This document shows, one piece after another, positions 9,661 through 17,888 of a DNA stretch of 41,371 bases. Position 1 is the stretch's first letter; each line of letters opens with the position of its first letter. The stretch is from Planctomycetaceae bacterium (GTDB lineage: Bacteria; Planctomycetota; Planctomycetia; Pirellulales; Thermoguttaceae), in assembly GCA_015062085.1 (NCBI GenBank), contig SUVI01000014.1, positions 1 through 41,371 on the forward strand, in the 5' to 3' direction. The notes beneath the pieces are model-generated. The model worked only from the letters and a program-made list of their open reading frames with translations. It made no database searches and was not told the origin of the DNA. Both the position numbers and the translations under genes were made by a program.

Positions 9661-12039
9661 TTACTCTTTCCCGTTTTCCTGTTTTTCTTTCGGGAGGAGA
9701 CGGAATTTGATCTTGTTTCGGACTGCGTATCGGTGTGCCGCCGAATTTTCTTCAACGCAGAGCGTTAGTTTCCTGCACTCAAAAAAGGCGAAGTTTTCGA
9801 TTTCCTGTACCGTTGAGGGGATGGTCAATTCTATCGGCTGGGAAAGGAGTGTGAACGCAGATCTTTCGATCCTTTTGACACTTTTCGGAATGTTGACGGT
9901 GTAAAGATTTTCGCACATGAAAAATGTCTCCTCTCCAATTACCGTCAGGCCGTCCGGGAGCACGATCTCATTGAGGTAGTGGCAGTGGTAGAATGCACGG
10001 TTTCCGAGCTGGGTGAGGGTTTGGGGGAGGTTGATGGAGTTGAGGGACAGGCAATCGCAGAACGCGCTGTCGCAGATTTCGGAGAGTCCCTCTGGAAGCA
10101 CGAGCCGATGGAGTTTGCTGCAGTTATGGAAGGCGGAACGGCCGATCCGGGTCAGGGAGTCAGGAAGCGTGACGGAATTTAGTTGACTGCAGTTTAGGAA
10201 CGCGAAACTGCCGATCTCTTCCGTCCCGAGAGAAAAAGTCACTCTCATCAGTTGGCTGCAGTTTGCGAACGTGCCGTTTTCCAGGCGAGTGAGTGTGCCG
10301 GGAAGGTACATCGCTTCCAGTTTAAGACAGTCGGCAAACGCGCATTTTCCAAGGCGGGCGAGTTTGCGGGGAAGCAGCATTTTCTCCAGTGCAGTACAGC
10401 CGGCGAATGCGGCATCGCCAATGCAGGTGACGCTTTCCGGGAACGAGACGGCACGAAGATTCACGCAGCCGGCAAACGCAGCACTGCGGATCTCCGTGAC
10501 TCCATCCGGAACGTAAAATTGGCCGCCTTTGCGTCCGGGGAACTGAATGAGCGTTTTGCCGTCCGCGGAAAGCAGAACGCCGTCTTCACTTTTGAAGTGA
10601 GGGCTTTGGGACGAGACGAGGATCTCGCGCATTTTAGCGCAGCCGAAAAACGCACCGTCGCCGATCTCGGTCACGTTTGCGGGGATCGTGACCGGGGAGA
10701 GGCTCGCGCACATGGCAAACGCACCGCGTCCTAAGTGTGTGAGGTTTTCAGGAAGCCGAACGTTTGCCAGCTGCGGGCACTCGGCAAACGCGCCGTCCAG
10801 AATGTGCGTGATGTTCGGAGAAAGAGTCATGATGCTCAGTGAGGAACGCGCGAACGTCAGTTTTTCGATGCGGGTGACCCCTTCTGGAATGTTTGTGGCA
10901 GTGAGGTTCCGGCAGCCGAAAAATGCGCGCTCGCCGATCGTGGTGACGTTTTGAGGGATCCTTGCGGCGATCAGCTGCTCGCACTCGGAAAACGCGCTGG
11001 GACCGATCTGTGTGAGGCTTTCCGGAAGCACGATGGAGGAAAGTTCGCGGCAGCCGAAAAATGCGGAAGGTCCGATCTCCGTTACGCTCTCCGGGACCGT
11101 GTATTCATGAGCTTTGTTTCGGCAGCAGTAAATGAGTTTCCGACCGTCCGCACTGAAAAGCACGCCATCTTCCGCCTTGAAATGCGCATTCCCTTCCGCA
11201 ACCTGGATCTCTTCCAGCGTGCACCAGGCAAGTGCGTCTTCATCGATCTCGGCAAGGCTTGCGGGAAGCGTCAGCGAAGTGAGTGCGCAGCCCTCGGAAA
11301 AGGCGTACTTTTCAATGCGAGTCACCCCTTCCGGGATCTCGCAGGCACCGGTGAGTTCATTGGGTACTTTCCGAAGCCGTTTGCCGTCGGACGAGAGTTC
11401 CAGCTGCGGAATGGAGTCTTCCTGAATGGCATTCTGGATCCATGCTTTTTTGTGCTGCGCGTCGGTTTGGTCCAGTATATCGAGCTCCGGGAGCCAGTTG
11501 GCGAAAAAAACGGCATCGATTCGGATCTCAGGAGCTAATCCTTTTTCTTTCTGGAATTTTTGAGCATTTTCGTAGGATCCTATGTAGAAAGCGTCAGTGG
11601 GGGTAAATTTTTCCAACGTATCTTTCTGAACGACGGCGATCTCCCGCAGGTATTTAAGTTTTGCTTCGTCATTCATTTTTTCCCAGTCCGGCGGCAGCTC
11701 CATGGTCTTGAAGCCGGTTTCTCTTGCCTTTTTTTCCGCTTCTCTTCGGGCCTCATCTTCTTTGATCTCCGCGTCCAGTGCCGCTGCTTCTTCCGGGTCG
11801 GATGCAAATTCTTCCAGATCCCGGATCAGTTCCGCGTCCGTTTCAGAAAGTGTGTTTTCTTCCGAGTTTTCAGCGTTTTTCATTGCTTCTGAGTCTTCAT
11901 CGTTTTTCAAGAAGCTCGGAGATGCGGAAGCGGGGGACGGTGATTCCGGAGCCTCTGTTTGGGAGCAGCCGGGGAGTGCTGCCGAAAGCGCGGACACGAG
12001 CAGTATCTGTATCGGAAACGTTGAGGAAGAGCGAGGCAT
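9661..12039 (-). CDS. BspA-type leucine-rich-repeat lipoprotein
   Basis: A 792-residue protein with a signal sequence ending in a lipobox-like Ala-Leu-Pro-Gly-Cys, suggesting lipid anchoring. An acidic, Glu/Asp-rich linker runs to about residue 140. From about residue 220 to ~775 there are some two dozen LRR_5 repeats of about 23 residues with the pattern 'I-P-x-x-V-T-x-I-G-x-x-A-F-x-x-C-x-x-L'. They are interrupted twice by 'FKSEDGVLLSADGKTLI'-like beta inserts, a common feature of BspA proteins. Such proteins mediate surface adhesion or protein binding in gut and oral bacteria. I moved the start to the ATG at 12039: the upstream in-frame ATG at 12051 overlaps the GGAG that serves as ribosome site. 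It lies 87 bases downstream of the porin on the same strand, so co-transcription is plausible. Confidence 0.85.
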   Translation of the reverse strand: MPRSSSTFPIQILLVSALSAALPGCSQTEAPESPSPASASPSFLKNDEDSEAMKNAENSEENTLSETDAELIRDLEEFASDPEEAAALDAEIKEDEARREAEKKARETGFKTMELPPDWEKMNDEAKLKYLREIAVVQKDTLEKFTPTDAFYIGSYENAQKFQKEKGLAPEIRIDAVFFANWLPELDILDQTDAQHKKAWIQNAIQEDSIPQLELSSDGKRLRKVPNELTGACEIPEGVTRIEKYAFSEGCALTSLTLPASLAEIDEDALAWCTLEEIQVAEGNAHFKAEDGVLFSADGRKLIYCCRNKAHEYTVPESVTEIGPSAFFGCRELSSIVLPESLTQIGPSAFSECEQLIAARIPQNVTTIGERAFFGCRNLTATNIPEGVTRIEKLTFARSSLSIMTLSPNITHILDGAFAECPQLANVRLPENLTHLGRGAFAMCASLSPVTIPANVTEIGDGAFFGCAKMREILVSSQSPHFKSEDGVLLSADGKTLIQFPGRKGGQFYVPDGVTEIRSAAFAGCVNLRAVSFPESVTCIGDAAFAGCTALEKMLLPRKLARLGKCAFADCLKLEAMYLPGTLTRLENGTFANCSQLMRVTFSLGTEEIGSFAFLNCSQLNSVTLPDSLTRIGRSAFHNCSKLHRLVLPEGLSEICDSAFCDCLSLNSINLPQTLTQLGNRAFYHCHYLNEIVLPDGLTVIGEETFFMCENLYTVNIPKSVKRIERSAFTLLSQPIELTIPSTVQEIENFAFFECRKLTLCVEENSAAHRYAVRNKIKFRLLPKEKQENGKE

Positions 12040-12126
12040 AAAGGACTCCATTAGGGTTAGGAAATGTGTTTGTGACTGTCTTGACGGCGATCTTGCCTGG
12101 TTATCCAGTCTGGCGATCCGGTCTCC

Positions 12127-13665
12127 TCAGAAATCGAACTGGAAACGCGTCTGGAAAATGTTTTCGCGGCCAGACTTTCCGGAAGCGTGTTCGGTGTCGG
12201 CGCAGACGTAGTTGAACAGAATGCGGCATTTCGAGCTCAGGTACCAGTTCAGTCCTACGGAATGTGCCGTCGTTTCGCCGAGTTCGAAGCCGTAGTTTTC
12301 GCACGCAAGTTCCTCGGCATCGAGCCAGCTGTACCGGTAGGTAAGTTCCCAGGCTCCGGGGCCGGAAAAGACTCCCACTCCGTCACGGCAGGTCCGGATG
12401 AATGGGTTTTTCGGTTCCATGGCGACGTAGCGTCCGACTTTTCTGTCGTAGTTTCGGCTTTCGCCTGTGAGGAACCACGACGCACCGACGTAGCCGCTGT
12501 GCATTTCCGCTTCTCCCGCGAACTGGTCATCCATGAAGAAGAACGCCTGCTCAAAATCGAGACAGAATCGTCCGCGTACCATTGCCGATTCAAACTGAAC
12601 GCCCGTGAGGGATCCCAGTCCGGTGAAAGTCGTACTGGAAATGGTGCAGGCGTCGTTTCCGGGAGTGACTTTTAGGCGCGTTTTGTATTCGGAGGCCTTG
12701 GACGTGTCGTATTCTCGTACGGAGACCGCCGCGCCGAGATGCCAGAGCGAAAGGTGTCCGTCGGGGCATTTTTCGTAAATGGGGAGGTAGGTGAGTCTTC
12801 CGGTGAACGCAAGGTGGTCTTCGTCGCCGAGGACGGCATCTAGACTTTCAGGCATACTTGCCGCGAAGATTCCGGCGGCCCAGGTGATGGGCTGTTCTGC
12901 GTCCCAATTGTGGAACATGACCCCGTAATTTCGGCCTCCGCAGAGATCTTTCGTACGGTTCAGGAGCGACCGTTCCATCGTCAGGCCGTGTCGGCTGGAA
13001 GTAAGATTTTCGAGACTCCAAGGTTCTTTGAAGTGTCCGAAGCGCATTCCAATGCCAGACGGCAGATTGCGGAAACCCGCGTAGACGTTTTTAGCAGTGA
13101 CGTCTCCCTCGGAAAAGTCGAAGAGCGCCTCGTATTCGATCATGCCGAAGTGCATTCCCTTGATCCCGAGTCGAGCCGTCGCACACGCCGTCCCGCTGAA
13201 GTCTTCCCGTCCTGCCGTTCCGTCGGAGTCGACCGACATGGTGTCGAAATAGAGACGTCCCTGGAGTTTCGTCTGCGGTTTCGTCCAGTCTTCTTTTTCC
13301 TTTTTAGTCTTTTCTTTTGCGCTTTTTTCTGCGATTTCGGCATTTTCCGCCATTTGGAGCTTCAAATTTGCCAGATCTTCCTGCATTTGTTTCCACTCAG
13401 CTTCCGGGATCTGGTACATAGACGGAGTTTCTGCCGGTTCGGAGTTTTCCTGTGTTGCCGGAGCCGTAGCTGTTTGAGCAGTTGTTTGAGCAGTTGTTTG
13501 AGCAGTTGTTTGAGCAGTTGTTTGAGCAGTTGTTTGAGCAGTTGTTTGAGCAGTTGTTTGAGTATTCGGAAATGCAGTACCCAGATCAACAGTCAGGAAC
13601 GCTAAAAGAGCGGTGCAGACTGTGATCCGGAGGCGTTTTCGGAGTGACTTTTTGATGATGTGCAT
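12127..13665 (-). CDS. OprP/OprO-type outer-membrane porin
   Basis: A 512-residue protein with an N-terminal signal (cleavage near residue 31), seven QTTA tetrapeptide repeats (about residues 34-62) and a coiled-coil-forming segment (about 85-125). A beta-barrel domain of the phosphate-selective porin O/P family then runs to the C-terminus. Typical features are 'GHFKEPWSLENLTSSR' near residue 200, alternating hydrophobic/polar strands and the terminal aromatic Phe of outer-membrane barrels. It would form a channel for anions or small solutes. The coiled coil may trimerise or anchor the porin to the wall, as proposed for porins with SLH-like or coiled-coil N-domains. ATG has GGGGAG upstream, and a promoter is present at 13707-13735. 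Substrate specificity cannot be read from sequence alone. Confidence 0.85.
   Translation of the reverse strand: MHIIKKSLRKRLRITVCTALLAFLTVDLGTAFPNTQTTAQTTAQTTAQTTAQTTAQTTAQTTAQTATAPATQENSEPAETPSMYQIPEAEWKQMQEDLANLKLQMAENAEIAEKSAKEKTKKEKEDWTKPQTKLQGRLYFDTMSVDSDGTAGREDFSGTACATARLGIKGMHFGMIEYEALFDFSEGDVTAKNVYAGFRNLPSGIGMRFGHFKEPWSLENLTSSRHGLTMERSLLNRTKDLCGGRNYGVMFHNWDAEQPITWAAGIFAASMPESLDAVLGDEDHLAFTGRLTYLPIYEKCPDGHLSLWHLGAAVSVREYDTSKASEYKTRLKVTPGNDACTISSTTFTGLGSLTGVQFESAMVRGRFCLDFEQAFFFMDDQFAGEAEMHSGYVGASWFLTGESRNYDRKVGRYVAMEPKNPFIRTCRDGVGVFSGPGAWELTYRYSWLDAEELACENYGFELGETTAHSVGLNWYLSSKCRILFNYVCADTEHASGKSGRENIFQTRFQFDF
13471..13562 (-). repeat. 12-bp tandem repeat, 7 copies plus a partial, in frame in the porin
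   Basis: TGTTTGAGCAGT is repeated seven times perfectly from 13471 to 13554, plus a partial copy. It encodes Gln-Thr-Thr-Ala units just after the signal peptide, so copy number would change the length of a periplasmic linker. Confidence 0.95.
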
Positions 13666-13706
13666 TTACTCTCCCCATAAAATCATCAAAATTGGAAAAA
13701 TATCTA

Positions 13707-13735
13707 GTATCGTTTAAGTCATCGGAATCGTCAAA
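13707..13735 (-). promoter_or_regulatory. Sigma70-type promoter of the porin gene
   Basis: On the minus strand TTGACG (13735-13730), a 17-base spacer and GATACT (13712-13707), about 42 bases before the start codon at 13665. Confidence 0.6.
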
Positions 13736-13837
13736 GTTTCACTAGAGTTAATTTTAAGAAATCGAGAAAAAAGGAAGGAATTGGCGGTGAAAAAATGAAA
13801 AAAAGGAAATATTTTGGAAAAAAAGTTAAGGTCCCCC

Positions 13838-13865
13838 TTGCAAAAAACGCGCGGTGTACTATAAT
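13838..13865 (+). promoter_or_regulatory. Sigma70-type promoter of rpmI-rplT
   Basis: TTGCAA (13838-13843), a 16-base spacer and perfect TATAAT (13860-13865), about 44 bases before the rpmI ATG. The preceding TCCCCC and following AAAAACGC match the promoter at 31881-31909 closely. Confidence 0.7.
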
Positions 13866-13908
13866 AAACGCACTATTTTTTATTAGTGACTGTAGAAAGG
13901 AGTGAATT

Positions 13909-14112
13909 ATGCCGAAACTTAAGACTCACAAAGGAACGAAAAAACGTTTCCGTCTTTCTGCAAATGGAAAACCCATGCACCGCTCGGCCGGCACCAGCCA
14001 CCTTGCGTCGCGCATGTCCCAGAAACGTAGCCGTCAGCTTCGCGGTACGACCGTCATCGGTAAATCCGAAGTGAAACGCATCACTGTTGCTCTTTGCGGC
14101 GGCAGCTATTGA
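13909..14112 (+). CDS. rpmI: 50S ribosomal protein L35 (bL35)
   Basis: A 67-residue, strongly basic protein beginning Met-Pro-Lys-Leu-Lys-Thr-His-Lys-Gly, the near-invariant bL35 N-terminus. It has the conserved His-Arg and Ser-x-Lys-x-x-x-Arg segments and a length typical for the family. bL35 binds the large ribosomal subunit. The start has AAAGGAG 6-7 bases upstream and follows its own promoter. The usual upstream partner infC is absent: the neighbour upstream is a divergent porin gene. rplT follows 151 bases downstream. Confidence 0.96.
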   Translation: MPKLKTHKGTKKRFRLSANGKPMHRSAGTSHLASRMSQKRSRQLRGTTVIGKSEVKRITVALCGGSY

Positions 14113-14263
14113 TTTCTGTTCCAATGCAGACCGGTTTGAAGAGATTCAGGCCATTTTTCAACGAATCGGGTAGGAGTGAACGCTCTTTCGATTTTCGAGG
14201 ACGGAAAGAGGAAGAGGACCTTGGGTTCGTCAAGTAGAAAATTTTCAGAAAAGGAAAAACTCA

Positions 14264-14620
14264 ATGCGTACTACGAATGGTGCCGCGCGCACAAAAGCTA
14301 AGAAACGCATGCTCAAAAAGGCGAAGGGATTCCGCGGCGGTCGTCGGAACATGTCCCGTACGGTTCAGGAAACGCTCATTCGCGCTGGTGTTTTTGCGTT
14401 CCGTGACCGTAAAGTCAGGAAACGCAGCATGCGTTCGCTGTGGATCATCCGCATCAACGCTGCGTGCCGTGCCCTTGGAATTCGCTACAGTGAATTCATT
14501 GCCGGTCTTGCGAAGGCGGACATCATGCTTGACCGCAAAATGTTGGCTGAAATGGCAGTCAACGATGCTGCTGGTTTCGAGCAGGTCGTCAACATGGCGA
14601 AAGCCGCTCTGACGAAATAG
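14264..14620 (+). CDS. rplT: 50S ribosomal protein L20 (bL20)
   Basis: A 118-residue basic protein of standard bL20 length. It has the long N-terminal basic helix ('[16 protein letters not shown]'), '[17 protein letters not shown]' in the middle and a C-terminal globular domain with '[15 protein letters not shown]'. bL20 is an assembly protein of the 50S subunit and, in several bacteria, represses its own operon through mRNA binding. The 151-base spacer after rpmI is long enough to contain such a leader, but I could not identify a mimic of the 23S site. AAGGA lies upstream of the ATG. A strong terminator follows at 14632-14664. Confidence 0.96.
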   Translation: MRTTNGAARTKAKKRMLKKAKGFRGGRRNMSRTVQETLIRAGVFAFRDRKVRKRSMRSLWIIRINAACRALGIRYSEFIAGLAKADIMLDRKMLAEMAVNDAAGFEQVVNMAKAALTK

Positions 14621-14631
14621 GATCACAAAGG

Positions 14632-14664
14632 CCCCGTCGTGAGTTTCGCGGCGGGGATTTTTTT
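14632..14664 (+). terminator. Rho-independent terminator of rpmI-rplT
   Basis: CCCCGTCGTG (14632-14641) pairs with CGCGGCGGGG (14647-14656), including two G-U pairs, and is followed by a run of seven T. It starts 12 bases after the rplT stop. Confidence 0.9.
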
Positions 14665-14690
14665 ATTTTAAATCGATGGGAGGCGGAGAG

Positions 14691-15125
14691 ATGGCGAAAT
14701 TTACGGAGAATGGATTTTGTTTGGAGTATCCGGACGAGTGGGAGCTGGAGTACAGTGAGGAGAATCTGCACGACGTGACGCTCTATTCGCCGAACGGAGC
14801 GTTTTGGTCTTTGACGCGCCGTCCGCATTTTGTTGAGCCGGAAGAGCTGCTGAAGGAATCGATCGAGACGCTTTCGAAGGAGTATGAAGGGATGGAGATC
14901 TCCACGGCAGTCGATCTCTATGGCGACGTGAAGCTGGATGGATTCGATTTGGATTTTTTCTATCTGGATCTTCCTTGTTTTGCGATGCTGCGTGCGATCC
15001 GGGCGGGGCTTTTCACGTATTTTGTGTACGTGCAGACGATGGATCAAAGCCCTTCGATGATGGATGAGCTAAAGGAGATCACGTGTTTTTGGCTGCAGAA
15101 TGTTGAGAATGCCGCTGAATTTTGA
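14691..15125 (+). CDS. Small soluble protein of unknown function
   Basis: A 144-residue protein without signal peptide or membrane helix. It opens with 'Phe-x-x-x-Gly-Phe-x-Leu-Glu-Tyr-Pro-x-x-Trp', a pattern seen at the start of PsbP/DUF1795-like alpha/beta folds that bind hydrophobic or chlorophyll-like ligands in other organisms. Alternating strands and helices follow, and the chain ends in a helix. It is acidic overall. I chose the ATG at 14691, with GGGAGG about 7-12 bases upstream, because the upstream in-frame ATG at 14676 overlaps that ribosome site. It follows the rplT terminator closely and has its own terminator at 15138-15178. The fold suggestion is weak and no function is claimed. 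Confidence 0.7.
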   Translation: MAKFTENGFCLEYPDEWELEYSEENLHDVTLYSPNGAFWSLTRRPHFVEPEELLKESIETLSKEYEGMEISTAVDLYGDVKLDGFDLDFFYLDLPCFAMLRAIRAGLFTYFVYVQTMDQSPSMMDELKEITCFWLQNVENAAEF

Positions 15126-15137
15126 GGTAATTTGCGG

Positions 15138-15178
15138 GTGAGTCGATTTAGCTGACTGCTCAAACTCACTGTTTTTTT
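15138..15178 (+). terminator. Rho-independent terminator of the 144-residue protein gene
   Basis: GTGAGT (15138-15143) pairs with ACTCAC (15164-15169) around a 20-base loop and is followed by seven T after two bases. The short stem makes it weaker than the other terminators in the window. Confidence 0.55.
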
Positions 15179-15229
15179 CGACCGAATGTAAAATCTGTGT
15201 AAAAGTTTGTTTTTCAGGCCTGAAAACGA

Positions 15230-15257
15230 TTGAAAATTTTTGGATTTCCTGTATAGT
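15230..15257 (+). promoter_or_regulatory. Sigma70-type promoter of the acyl-adenylating enzyme gene
   Basis: TTGAAA (15230-15235), a 16-base spacer and TATAGT (15252-15257). Transcription would begin near 15265, which argues for translation from ATG 15341 rather than from the upstream in-frame start at 15263. Confidence 0.55.
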
Positions 15258-15340
15258 ATGGTGTGGAAAAGAGGTCGTTTTTAGAATTTAGACGGAAACG
15301 GCAGAACCGCAGATTATGTTTTTTGCAGGAGCAGGATTTT

Positions 15341-16981
15341 ATGGTCGATTTGAAATTGGTGGGAGCCGTTTATGAAGAGCCGAGTTTCGATGAGATGCCG
15401 GTTCGCGCAATGATCCGTTTTTGGAAGACGGAATGTGCGAAAAAAATGGTGATCGCGGACCTTCAGACGGAGTTGAAGGGATTTAAGGCGCTTGTTGCCG
15501 CGCTGGTTCTTCGCCGCAAGTTTCGCAGTCTTCTCGCTGCAGATGAGAAAAATGTCGGTTTGCTCATTCCTCCATGCGTTCCGTCTGTACTTGCGAATGC
15601 CGCTTTGACGATGGATTCTCGCGTGACGGTGAATCTGAACTACACGGTGAGTCCGGATGTGCTGAATCGGTGCATCAAAAAGGTTGGGATCCGCCATTTG
15701 ATCACGAGCCGGAAGGTGCTGGAGAAATTCAATTTCGAGCCGGAATGCGACGTGATCTTTCTGGAAGATGTGAAGGCGAGCGTCACGGCGTGGGACAAAG
15801 TGTGCGCACTTTCGCTTGCGATGATGCCGGTTTCGACGATCTTCCGAAAGCTGGGGCTGGACTGTCTAGATCCGGATGATACGATGACGATCCTTTTTAC
15901 GTCCGGTTCGACGGGGATGCCGCGCGGTGTGATGCTTTCGCACCGAAACATTGCGGGCAACATTAAGTGTTTTGCAGATCTTTATGGTTTCACTGTGACG
16001 TCCGGGGACAGTATGCTCGGTGCACTGCCGTTCTTCCATTCCTTTGGATTTACCGGGCCTCTTTGGACGGTCTTGACGCGCGGTCTGTCGGGTTTTTATC
16101 ATGTTTCGCCGCTTGAGTACCGTCCGATCCAGCGTCTCTGCCGCAAGTACAAACCGACGATGTTTCTGGGGACTCCTACCTTCCTTCGAACGTATGCGCG
16201 CCGTATGGAACGGGAAGATCTGGCTTCGGTGAAGCTAGTCATCACGGGAGGTGAACGCTGTACGAAAGAGCTGGCGGATGAGTATGAGAACCGCTTTGGC
16301 ATTCGGCCGACTCAGGGGTACGGCATCACAGAGACCGCGCCGGTCATTGCGGCAAACGTGCCGGAGTCGCGTAATCTGCGCGGGTGGGCAGGGCCGCTCT
16401 CGAAAGATGAATCGGTCGGATTTCCCATGCCGGGGATCCAGGTGAAGATCTTGGATCTGAAAACGGGTGAGCCGTGCGGCGTGAATGAAGTCGGGATGGC
16501 CTGGGTCAAGGGCAATAATGTCATGAAAGGCTACTATGGCGAGCCGGAAAAGACCGCGGAAGTCATCAAGGACGGCTGGTATTGCACGGGAGACCTCGTG
16601 CGGATGGATGAGGATAATTTCCTCTTCATTGCCGGGCGCATGAGCCGTTTTGCGAAGATCGGCGGGGAAATGGTCCCGCATGAGGGGCTGGAAGATCTTT
16701 TGAATGAAGTTCTTGGCAATAAAGCGGAGGAAGAGCCGAAGATCTGCGTCACGTCGGTCTCTGACCCGAAAAAGGGTGAGCGTCTGGTGGTCCTCTATAC
16801 CGAGTTGACCTGTTCGCTTGATGAGATCTCGGAAAAACTGAAAGAAATGAAAGTCCCGAATCTCTGGATCCCGGGGAAGGATGCGTACTTCCAGGTCGAC
16901 GCGATCCCGCTTCTTGGGACAGGAAAGCTGAATCTTTTCGAGATCCACGAAATCGCGGAAAAGTGCGTGAAGCAGAATTAG
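15341..16981 (+). CDS. AMP-dependent acyl synthetase/ligase (acyl-ACP synthetase-like)
   Basis: A 546-residue class I adenylate-forming enzyme that activates a carboxylic acid with ATP and transfers the acyl group to CoA or ACP. The phosphate-binding loop TSGSTGMPRG lies near residues 187-196. 'YGITETAP' follows in the centre, then the 'TGDLVRMD' motif, the hinge after 'GRMSRFAKIGGEMV', and the catalytic Lys529 in GTGKLNLF. The 'FAKIGGEMVPHEGLED' pattern is closest to the acyl-ACP synthetase half of Aas and related lysophospholipid-recycling enzymes. It differs from medium/long-chain CoA ligases such as the second copy at 31967. The acyltransferase half of Aas is absent. ATG 15341 is preceded by AGGAG at 8 bases. 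Exact substrate is not determinable here. Confidence 0.85.
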   Translation: MVDLKLVGAVYEEPSFDEMPVRAMIRFWKTECAKKMVIADLQTELKGFKALVAALVLRRKFRSLLAADEKNVGLLIPPCVPSVLANAALTMDSRVTVNLNYTVSPDVLNRCIKKVGIRHLITSRKVLEKFNFEPECDVIFLEDVKASVTAWDKVCALSLAMMPVSTIFRKLGLDCLDPDDTMTILFTSGSTGMPRGVMLSHRNIAGNIKCFADLYGFTVTSGDSMLGALPFFHSFGFTGPLWTVLTRGLSGFYHVSPLEYRPIQRLCRKYKPTMFLGTPTFLRTYARRMEREDLASVKLVITGGERCTKELADEYENRFGIRPTQGYGITETAPVIAANVPESRNLRGWAGPLSKDESVGFPMPGIQVKILDLKTGEPCGVNEVGMAWVKGNNVMKGYYGEPEKTAEVIKDGWYCTGDLVRMDEDNFLFIAGRMSRFAKIGGEMVPHEGLEDLLNEVLGNKAEEEPKICVTSVSDPKKGERLVVLYTELTCSLDEISEKLKEMKVPNLWIPGKDAYFQVDAIPLLGTGKLNLFEIHEIAEKCVKQN

Positions 16982-17015
16982 TGCTGCCTTGCCGGTTTGG
17001 TGCCTAACGAAAACG

Positions 17016-17029
17016 GGCAGCCTGCTGCC
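17016..17029. terminator. Small perfect hairpin between convergent genes
   Basis: GGCAGC (17016-17021) and GCTGCC (17024-17029) form a tight hairpin in the 139-base spacer between the plus-strand ligase and the minus-strand phosphatase. On the minus strand it is followed by CGTTTTCG, so it could be a weak terminator for the phosphatase operon. Confidence 0.4.
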
Positions 17030-17120
17030 GGATGAAAATCAGAAGACCTCACCATTTCGGTCTGGTCTCCGTGTGAGAGTGGACCGGGATCGTGAGGTTT
17101 TTTCAGAAGGAAAATGTATT

Positions 17121-17837
17121 TCAGGAACGGGGTCTTCCAGCTGCGTCCAGCTGGAGCGTTTCTCCGGACTCGATCTCACGCGCGGTCAGCCAGCCGCCGC
17201 CGTAGAGACACGTGTCGAGGCAGATGATGTGCCCTTCGTCTAAAATGTTTCCACTTCTCTGTGCGGAATGTCCGACGTAGAAAGTCTTTCCCGAAAAGTG
17301 CGGGGCTGGTATCGAAACGCGCAGTCGGTGGTAGAGGAGCGCCTGGATCGGCTGTTCGCTCATCTCCAGCTCCGGAATGTACGCCGCGTGGGTGAAATTG
17401 GCGGTCGGCGACTCATGGTAGAGGACGGTTTCCGCGAGGAATTGGAGATGCGGTTCCGGAAGCTGGGAGATCCGTGTTGTGAGCGGACCGTAGGAGGAGA
17501 GAGTCTGTCTCCCGCCAAGGTCGAGCCAGTCGCTGCGGAGGAATTTCGATTTTTTTCCGAAGATCCGTTTCCAGAACGAGTCGTTTGCCTGGCCGTTCTG
17601 TTCGCGTTCGAGCAGTTCAAGGAGCATCGCTTCATGGTTTCCGCGGAGTGTCACGAGCCGGCACTCGGAACGGAGACGCAGAAGCCGGTCGATCACACCG
17701 CGGGAATCGGGACCGCGGTCAATGTAGTCGCCGAGCATCACGATCGTATCGTCTTTTTGCGGTTCGATCCTGTCCAGAATGCGGCACAGTGCCAGCGAAA
17801 ATCCGTGTACGTCGCCGATCGCCCAGGTTTTTGCCAT
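17121..17837 (-). CDS. Calcineurin-like metallophosphoesterase (PPP-type serine/threonine phosphatase)
   Basis: A 238-residue protein with the three di-metal motifs of the PPP/ApaH-like phosphoesterases: GDVHG (residues 8-12), GDYIDRG (36-42) and GNHE (66-69). C-terminal His residues (for example Gly-His-Ser around residue 200) complete the metal site. Family members hydrolyse phosphoprotein Ser/Thr phosphates or dinucleoside polyphosphates, and sequence alone does not separate these. The 'GHIICLDTCLYGGGWLTA' C-terminus is typical of the bacterial PrpA/PrpB-like group. AGAGGA precedes ATG. The gene lies 51 bases downstream of mqnC on the same strand and is probably the last gene of that operon. 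Confidence 0.88.
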   Translation of the reverse strand: MAKTWAIGDVHGFSLALCRILDRIEPQKDDTIVMLGDYIDRGPDSRGVIDRLLRLRSECRLVTLRGNHEAMLLELLEREQNGQANDSFWKRIFGKKSKFLRSDWLDLGGRQTLSSYGPLTTRISQLPEPHLQFLAETVLYHESPTANFTHAAYIPELEMSEQPIQALLYHRLRVSIPAPHFSGKTFYVGHSAQRSGNILDEGHIICLDTCLYGGGWLTAREIESGETLQLDAAGRPRS

Positions 17838-17888
17838 GGTTTTCCTCTTTTCTTTTGGTGGTTTCTGCGTTTGGTTGACTCTGCGTTT

